A stretch of 64,000 bases of DNA from positions 204,148-268,147 of the forward strand of contig DIHE01000171.1 of the NCBI GenBank assembly GCA_002420005.1, in the 5' to 3' direction. The notes under the pieces were generated by a model. It was not told the DNA's origin. It searched no databases and saw only the letters and a program-made list of their open reading frames with translations. Below, piece by piece: positions 25,581-34,500 of this stretch (position 1 is its first letter; the number at the start of each line of letters is the position of its first letter). The translations under genes were made by a program, and so were the position numbers. The DNA is from Holophagales bacterium UBA5704. Its GTDB lineage: Bacteria; Acidobacteriota; Thermoanaerobaculia; Multivoradales; UBA5704.

Positions 25581-28500
25581 GCGCCGGTCCCGATCCGCTC
25601 GCCTCCCTCTCCCCGGCCCAGCGCGCCGCTCTCGAGCTGCTCTTGCGCCGCCGCCGCGGCGAGGCGGCGCGCGGCACCACCCTGCCGCGGCGGGCCGATC
25701 CGGCCACCCATCCCCTCTCGTTCGCGCAGCAACGCCTCTGGCTCCTCGACCAGCTCAACCCCGGCGACCCGGCCTACAACATCCACGGGGCCGTGCGCCT
25801 GCGCGGCGCGCTCGATCCCGCCGCGCTGGAGCGTGCCCTCGTCGCGATCGCCGCCCGCCACGAGCCGTTGCGTTCCCGTTTCGTGGCCGTCGACGGCGCG
25901 GTGGAGCAGCTCCTCGCGCCGGCCGGCGAGGGCGACCTGCCGCGGATCGATCTCACCGCCCTGCCCGCCGCCCGCCGCGAGGCCGAGCTGCTCCGCCGCG
26001 CCGGGGAGGAGGCGCGGCACCGCTTCGACCTGGCCCGGGGTCCGCTGCTGCGCACCACCCTGGTGCAGGCCGCGGCGGACGACCGGGTCCTGCTGCTGAC
26101 CGTGCACCACATCGCGGCGGACGGCTGGTCGATCGCCGTCTTGCTGCGCGAGCTGACCCTCCTTTATGCGGCGTTCGCCGCCGGCCGGGCCTCGCCTCTG
26201 CCGCCGCTCCCCTGCTCATATGCCGACTTCGCCGCCTGGCAGCGCGAGCGGTTGAGCGGGGAGCGGCTGGCGCGCGAGGTGGAGCATTGGCGGCGGCGGC
26301 TCGACGGGCTGCCCGAGCTGCGCTGGGCGCCGGAAGCGGCGGTCGACGCCGTGGGCTCGCAGGGGGGCACCGTGCCGTTCGGGCTCTCCACGGACGAGAC
26401 CGCGCGCCTCCAGGCCTGCGCCCGCGCCGCCGGGGTCTCGCTCTTCGTCGCCCTGCTCGCCGCCTTCCAGGCCCTCCTCGCCCGCTGGACCGGAGCGCGC
26501 GACCTCGCCGTCGGTGCCCCGGTGGCCCACCGCCTGGTCCCCGAGGTGGAAGGCCTGATCGGGTTTTTCGTCAACACCTTGGTGCTGCGCGTCGATCTGG
26601 GCGGCGATCCGCCGTTCGGCGCCCTCCTTGCGCGCACCGAGGAGACGGTGGTCGAGGCCCTGGCGCACCAGGAGCTGCCGTTCGAAAAGCTGGTGGAGGA
26701 GCTGCACCCCGAGCGGCGGCTCGGCCGCACACCGTTCGTCTCCGCCGTCCTCGCGCTGCAAAACCTGCCGCCCGCCGCGGCGGCCCTGCCGGGTCTGGAG
26801 ATGCAGCGGCTGCCGGTGCGCAACGGCACGGCCCGCTTCGACCTCACCCTCTCCCTGTCCGAGGAGGAAGGAAGGCTCACCGGCGACCTGGATTTCCGCC
26901 GTGGCCTCCTGCCGGCGGACGCCGTCGCGCGCATGGCCGGGCACCTGCGGGTGCTCCTCAACGCGGCGGTCGACGACCCCGCGCGCCCGCTCTCCGCGCT
27001 GCCCCTGCTCACGGCGGCGGAGCGGCACCAGCTCCTCACCGAGTGGGCCGGGCCGCAGAAGGCCCTGCCGCCGGTCTCCCTGGCCGGCCTGTTCCGCCGC
27101 CAGGCGCTCGCCACCCCCACGGCCACCGCCGTGGTCTGCGCCGGAGAGTCGATCTCCTACGGGGAGCTGGAGCTGCGCGCGAACCAGCTGGCCCGGCGCC
27201 TGCGCGCCCTCGGAGCGGGTGAGGAGACGGTGGTGGCGCTCTGCGTGGAGCGGTCGCTCGCGATGGCCGTGGGGCTCCTGGGGATCCTCAAGTCCGGTGC
27301 CGCCTACCTGCCGGTCGATCCGCGCAATCCGCGGGAGCGCCAGGCGTTCCTGCTCGAAGACGGCGGCGCCTCGATCCTCGTCACCCAGGACCCTCCGGCG
27401 CTGGAGCTGCCCGGGGAACGTCCGGCCGTGCGGCTCGGGGCGGGCTGGGAGGCGATCGCCGGGGAGGACGGCGCGCCCCTGCCGGAGCCGGCGGACGGCG
27501 ACCGCGCGCTGGCCGTCCTTTACACCTCGGGGTCCACCGGCCGGCCGAAGGCGACGCTGCTCAGCGCGCGCGGCCTGCTCAACCTCTGTCTCTGGTTCCG
27601 CGACGTCTGCCCGATCGACGCGGCCACCCGCGCGCTCCTCGGCTTCTCGTTCAGCTTCGACGCCGCCTTCAAGAACATTCTGGTCCCCCTGCTCGCCGGA
27701 GGGCGGACGGTGCTGGCGCCCCCCGGGCCGTACGACGCCGCGGAGTGGCTGGAGACGATCCGCCGCGAGCGGATCACCTTCCTCAACACCACGCCGAGCC
27801 AGATGCTGCCGGTGCTCGAACGCGCCGCGGCGGCCGGGTGGGAGGGCCTGGCGTCGCTCTGCACCCTCATCCTGGGGGGGGAAGCGCCGCGCTGGGAGGC
27901 CTTGCAGCCGTGGCTCGACAGCGGGGCCTGCCGCGCCGAGATCCTCCACATGTACGGCCCGTCCGAGGCGTCGGACACCGTCACCTGCCACCGCGTCACC
28001 CGTGCGGAGATCGCCGCCGGAGGCCGGTTGCCCGTGGGGCGGGCCGCGGACAACACCGGGTTGCGCGTGGTGGATGCGGACCTCGCGCCGCTGCCGATCG
28101 GCCGGGCGGGCGAGCTGTGCCTCGCCGGGATCGGCCTGGCGCGCGGCTATGCCGGCCGGCCGGCGTTGACCGCGGAGCGGTTCCTGCCCGACCCCTGGGG
28201 CCGCGGTGCCCGGATGTACCGCACCGGCGACCTGGCCCGCCTGCGGCCGGACGGCACCCTGGAGATCCTCGGGCGGCTCGACCACCAGATCAAGATCCGC
28301 GGCATCCGCATCGAGCCTTCCGAGGTGGAGCGGGCGCTCACGACGATCCCCGGAGTCGGTGGTGCGCTGGTGGCGGCGCGGGAGGACGCGGCGGGGGACC
28401 GGCGCCTGATCGCCTGGCTCGTGCCGCGCGAGGGGGAGGCGCCGGAGTCGATCCCCTCCGACGCCGCGCTGCGCGCCGCGCTCGGCGAGCGCCTGCCGGA

Positions 28501-31500
28501 GGTGATGGTGCCCGCGCGGTTCGTCCGCCTGGAGCGCTTCCCGCTGACGCCGCGCGGCAAGATCGACCGTGCCGCGCTGCCCGACCCGGCCGCGGGCGGT
28601 GAGGAACCGCAGGCCGCGGCGCCGGTCGATGCGGTGGAGCAGGGGCTGTGCGACCTGTTCCGCGAGGTCCTCGCGGCCGGCCGGGTGGACCCGGCGGCGG
28701 ACTTCTTCGCGCTGGGAGGGCACTCGATGTCCGCCTTCCGGCTGGCCACCCGCATCCAGGACCGCTTCGGCCTGCGCTTCGCGGTGCGCGACCTGTTCGC
28801 GGCGCCGACGCCGGCCGGGCTCGCCGCGCTGCTGCGCGGGCGGGAGCGCGAGACCTCCGGCCTGCCGCCGATCCGCCGGGTGCCGCGCGACCGCCCGCTG
28901 CCGTTGTCGCTCGCCCAGCACCGCCTGTGGCTGCTCCACCAGCTCGACCCGGGCTCGACCGCCTACCACCTCCCCGCCGCCCTCCACCTGCGCGGCCGGC
29001 TGGATCCGACCGCCCTGCACGGTGCCCTCCGCGAGATCGTGCGGCGCCAGGAGGCCTTGCGCACCCGCTTCCCGGAGCGCGGGGGCGAGCCGGTGCAGGA
29101 GATCCTGCCGCCCGGCCCCACGGTGCTCGCGGTGGCGGACGTGAGCGGCCTGGGAGACCGGGGGGAGGAGGCCGCGCGCGCCGCCGTCCGGGCGCTGGCC
29201 GGGCGGCCGTTCGACCTGGTGCGCCGGCCGCCGGTGCGCCTCCTGCTGCTGCGCCTCGGCCCCGAGGAGCACGTGCTCGCCCTGGTGGTGCATCACCTGG
29301 TGAGCGACGGCTGGTCCACGGCGGTCTTCCTGCGCGAGCTGGCGGCCCTCTACGACGCGGCCTTGCGCGGCGCGCCCTCGCCCCTCGCCGAGCCGCCGGT
29401 GCAGGGGGTGGACCACGCGGTCTGGCAGCGCGAGGCGTTGGCCGGCTCGGTGGCCGAGGAGCACCTGCGCTGGTGGAGCGCGCGCCTCGCGGGGGCGCCG
29501 CGCCGGCTCGACCTGCCGACCGACCGGCCGCGCCCGCCGCGCGAGACGGCGGCGGGGGCCGGCGTGCCGGTGCGCTTCGACGCTCCCCTGGTGGCGCGGC
29601 TGCGGCGCCTCGCCCTCGGCGAGGAGGCGACGCTGTTCATCGCCCTGGTGGCGGCCCTCCAGGCCGTCCTCGCCCGTTGGGCCGGGCAGGAGATCGTCAG
29701 CGTGGGCACGCCCGTGGCGCGCCGCAACCGCCTGGAGCTGGAGGGGCTGATCGGCTTCTACGTGCACACCGTGGTGCTCTGCACGGATCTCGCGGGCGAC
29801 CCCACCGGCCGCGAGCTGCTCGCCCGGGTGCGCGACGCGGCGTTCGGCGCCTTCGCCCACCAGGACCTCCCCTTCGAGCGCCTGGTCGCGGACTTCGACG
29901 CGCACCGCGAGCCCGGCCGGTCGCCGCTGTTCCAGGTCTCCTGCGCCCTGCAGAATGCGCCGCACGAGGTGCCGCAGCTCCGCGGCCTGGAGGTCGAGCT
30001 GCTCGACGCCGATCCCGGTACCACCCAGTACGACCTCGCCGCCTCGCTGCGGGAGACCGGCGACGGCGCCGCCGGCTCGCTGCGCTACCGCACCGCGCTG
30101 TTCTTCGCCCCCACGGTCGGCCGGCTGGCCGGGCACTGGGAGGTCCTGCTGCAGGGCTTGGCCGCGGAGCCCGACCGCCCGCTCTCCAGCCTCCCTCTGC
30201 TCTCGGAGCCGGAGCGGCATCAGGTGGTGACGGAATGGAGCCGCCCGGCCGCAGTGCCGGCGGGGGCGGCGACCGAGACCTTCCCGGCCTTGTTCGAAGC
30301 GCAGGTGGACCGCACGCCGGAGGCTCCCGCGGTGGTCGCCGCGGGCCGGTCGCTCACCTACCGGGAGCTCGACCGCCGTGCGAACCGCATCGCCGCGCGG
30401 CTCCTCCGGCTCGGAGCGCGGGCCGAGGAGCGGGTGCTCCTGCGCCTCGAACGCACGCCCGATCTGCTCGCGGCGCTCCTGGGCGTCTGGAAGGCCGGAG
30501 GCGTCGCCGTGCCGCTCGCGCCGGACGCTCCGCCGGAGCGCCTCGCCGCGCTGCGCGCCGCGGCCTCCGCGGTCGCCGAGCTGTCCGCGGAAGGCCCGGC
30601 GTTCGACGGCTTGGAGGAGGAGACCGCGGAGAGGCCGAAGGTCGCGATCCTGCCCGAGCAGCTCGCCTACGTCCTCTCCACCTCGGGCTCGACCGGCACC
30701 CCGAAGGGTGTGATGATCCCGCACCGCGCGCTGGCCGCCTTCCACCGGGCCTTTCTGGAGGCGATCGGGAGGACCGGAGGCCGGCCGCTGCGCGTCGGGA
30801 TGAACGCGCCGCTCGTCTTCGACGCCTCCCTCCAGGCGGTGGTGACCCTCCTGCAGGGGCATTGCGTCTGGATCGTCCCCGAGGAGGCGCGCCGCGATCC
30901 GGAGCCGCTCGCTTCCTTCCTCACGGTGGCGGACCTGGACGTCCTCGACACCACGCCTTCGCATCTCGACCTCGTGCTGGCCGCCTGCACGGCCTCGGGG
31001 CATCCGCCGCGCGAGCTGTGGGTGGGAGGCGAGGCCATCCCGCCGCCTCTCTGGCGCCGGCTGGCCCATCTTCCCGGGACCTGCTGCTGGAACGTCTATG
31101 GGCCGACCGAGGCCACGGTCAACGCGACCGCGCGCCGGATCACCGACGCCGGCGCGGACGAGGCGCCGGATCTCGGCGGGCCGCTCCCCGGCACCGCCCT
31201 CCACCTGCTCGACGCCGCCGGCCGGCCGGTGCCCGTCGGGGTGACCGGCGAGGTCTGTCTCGGCGGCGCGCAGGTCGGCCGCGGGTACCGGGACCGCCCC
31301 GACCTGACCGCGGAGCGCTTCCGTCCCGATTCCCTGGCCGAAACGCCCGGCGCAAGGCTGTACCACACCGGCGATCTGGCGCGCCGCCGGCCGTCCGGCG
31401 CGGTCGAGCTGCTCGGGCGGGCCGACGGCCAGGTCAAGATCCGCGGGCAGCGCATCGAGCCCGGCGAGATCGAGGCGCATCTCCTGGCGCTTCCGGGGGT

Positions 31501-34500
31501 GTGCGAGGCGGTGGTCGGCGCGCGCGAGGGGGCACCGGGGGACCGCCATCTCGTCGCCTGGATCGCCGCCGCGCCGGAGCTCGACCTGCGCGCGCTGCGC
31601 GCCGCCCTGGCCCGGCGTCTGCCGGAGGCCCTGCTGCCCGCCGCCTTCGTGGTCCTGGACCGCCTGCCGCGCCTGCCGAGCGGCAAGCTCGACCGCCGCT
31701 CCCTGCCGGAGCCCGCCGCGCAGGAGGAGGCGGCTCCGTCTCCGGCCGATGCGGTGGAGCGCGCGCTGTGCGATCTGTTCCGCGAGGTTCTCGGCGCCGG
31801 GCGGGTGGACCCGGGCGCCGACTTCTTCGCGCTGGGCGGGCACTCGCTGTCGGCCTTCCGGCTGACCACCCGCATCCGCGACCGCTTCGGGCTCCCGCTC
31901 GCCGTGCCGGACCTGTTCGCCGCCCCGACGCCGTCCCGGCTCGCCGCCCTGCTGCGCGGCCGGGAGCAGGAGGCCTCGCACCGGCCGCCGATCCGCCGGG
32001 TGCCGCGGGACGGCCCGCTGCCGCTCTCCCTCTCCCAGCGGCGCCTGTGGCTGGTCCATCAGATCGCCCCGGAATCGACCGCCTACCACCTCCCGGCGGC
32101 CCTCAGCCTGCGAGGCCGGCTGCACACCGCAGCCCTCCACGGCGCCCTCGGCGAGATCGTGCGGCGCCACGAGACCCTGCGCACCCGCTTCCCGGCGCAC
32201 GGCGGGGAGCCGGTGCAGGAGATTCTCCCGGCCGCCCCCGTGGCCTTGCCGGTGGCGGACCTGTCCGCTCTCGAAGACCGCGGCGAGAACGCCGCCCGCG
32301 AGGCCCTCCGGAGCTGGGCCTTGCGCCCGTTCGATCCGAGCCGCGAGCCGCCGCTGCGCTTCCTGCTGCTCCGCCGGGGCGCCGAGGAGCACGTCTTCGC
32401 CGTGGTGATCCACCACCTGGTGAGCGACGGCTGGTCCACCGCGATCTTCCTGCGCGAGCTGGAGGCCCTCTACGACGCCGCCGTGCGGGGCGTGCCGTCC
32501 CCGCTCGCCGAGCCGCGGGTGCAGGGGGTGGATTGGGCGGTCTGGCAGTGCGAGCAGCTCACGGAGGAGGTGGTGGAGGAGCACCTGCGCTGGTGGAAGG
32601 AGCGGCTGGCCGGGGCGCCGCGCCGGCTCGCCCTGCCCACCGACCGCCCGCGTCCGCCCTGGGAGACCACGGCCGGAGCGGACGTGCCGTTGCACCTCGG
32701 CGCACCGCTGGTGGAGGCCCTGCGCCGCCTCGCCCGGGAGGAAGAGGCGACGCTCTACATGGCGTTCCTCGCCGGCTTCCAGGTGGTCCTCAGCCGGTGG
32801 GCGGGGCAGGAGACCGTGAGCGTCGGAACCCCCGTCGCCGGCCGTCCTCTCCTGGAGCTGGAGGGGCTGATCGGTTTCTTCGTCCACACCGCGGTGGTCT
32901 GCACCGATCTCGCGGGAGACCCCACCGGCCGGGAGCTGCTCGGCCGGGTGCGCGAGGCCGCGTTCGGCGCCTTCGCGCACCAGGACCTCCCGTTCGAACG
33001 GCTGGCGGAGGCGTTCGATCCCCACCGCGAGCCCGGCTGGTCACCTCTGTTCCAAGCCTCGTTCGCCCTCCACAACGCACCGCGCGCCGTGCCGCGCCTC
33101 CCGGAGCTGGCGGTCGAGCCGGTGGACGTCGACCCGGGCACGGCGCAGCTCGATCTGGCCGCGGCCCTGCTGGAGACCGCGGACGGCGCCGGCGGCTCGC
33201 TGCGTTACCGCACGGCCCTGTTTCACGCCGCGACGATGCGCCGGCTGGCCGGCCACTGGGAGACCCTCCTGCAAGGGCTCGCGGCGGAGCCCGACCGTCC
33301 GCTGTCGAGCCTTCCCCTGCTGGCGGAGGCGGAACGGCACCAGGTGCTCTCCGAGTGGAGCGGAGGGCCGGAGCTCGGGGAGGCCCGGGAGACGTTCCCT
33401 GTCCTCTGGGAGGCGCAGGTCGATCGCACACCGGACGCCCTCGCGGTGGTCGCCGCCGGCCGGACGCTGACCTTCCGCGAGCTGGACCGGCGGGCGAACC
33501 GCATCGCCCGGCGGCTCCGCCGGCTCGGGGTGGAAAGGGAGTCGCGGGTGCTCCTCGGCCTCGCACGCACCCCCGATCTTCTGGCGGCCCTGATCGGCCT
33601 CTGGAAGGCCGGCGGCGCCGCGGTCCCCGTCGCCCCGGACGCACCCCCGGAGCGCCTCGCCACCCTGCGCACCGCCGTCGCGCCGGTCGCCGAGTTGGCC
33701 GCGGGGGATCTGGAGGGCCTGGATGGGGAGGGCGACGAGAGGCCTCTCCGGACGATTCTGCCGGCCCAGCTCGCCTACGTGCTCCACACCTCGGGATCGA
33801 CCGGCGCGCCGAAAGGCGTGATGATCTCCCATGGCTCCCTGGCGGCCTTCCACATCGCCTTCGCCGAGACCGTCGGCTTGGCGGCACCGCCGCTGCGGAT
33901 CGGCTTGAACGCACCGCTCGTCTTCGACGCCTCCCAGCAAGCCGTGGTCGCCCTCCTCCACGGGCACTGCCTCTGGATCGTCCCCGAGGACGCGCGGCGC
34001 GATCCGGAGGCGCTCGCCGGCTTCCTGGCGTCGGCGGATCTGGATGCGCTCGACGTCACGCCCGCCCAGCTCGACCTCGTGCTCGCCGCCGGGGAGGCCT
34101 CCGGGCGGTTGCCCCGCCAGCTCTGGGTGGGAGGCGAGCCGATCTCTGCGCCCCTGTGGCGCCGGCTGGCTGCGCTCCCCAGGACCCTCTGCTGGAACGT
34201 CTACGGTCCCACCGAATGCACCGTGGAGCTCCTCGGCCGCCCCATCGACCGGTCGGGAGCCGGGGAGGGGCCGGACCTCGGCCGTCCGTTCCCGGGTGCC
34301 CGGGTGCTGCTGCTCGATGCCGCCGGCCGGGCCGTCCCCGTGGGCGCGATCGGGGAGATCTGCCTCGGCGGGCCGCAGACCGGCCGCGGCTATCTTGAAC
34401 GGCCCGATCTGACGGCCGAGCGCTTCCGGCCCGATCCCTTCGCCTCCGCACCCGGCGCGCGGCTTTACCACACCGGCGATCTGGCGCGCTGGCGGCCGGA

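Noticed and set aside
26216..33025. Minus-strand ORF of 2269 codons antisense to NRPS2
   Set aside because: Same artefact; the plus strand has complete NRPS motifs throughout.
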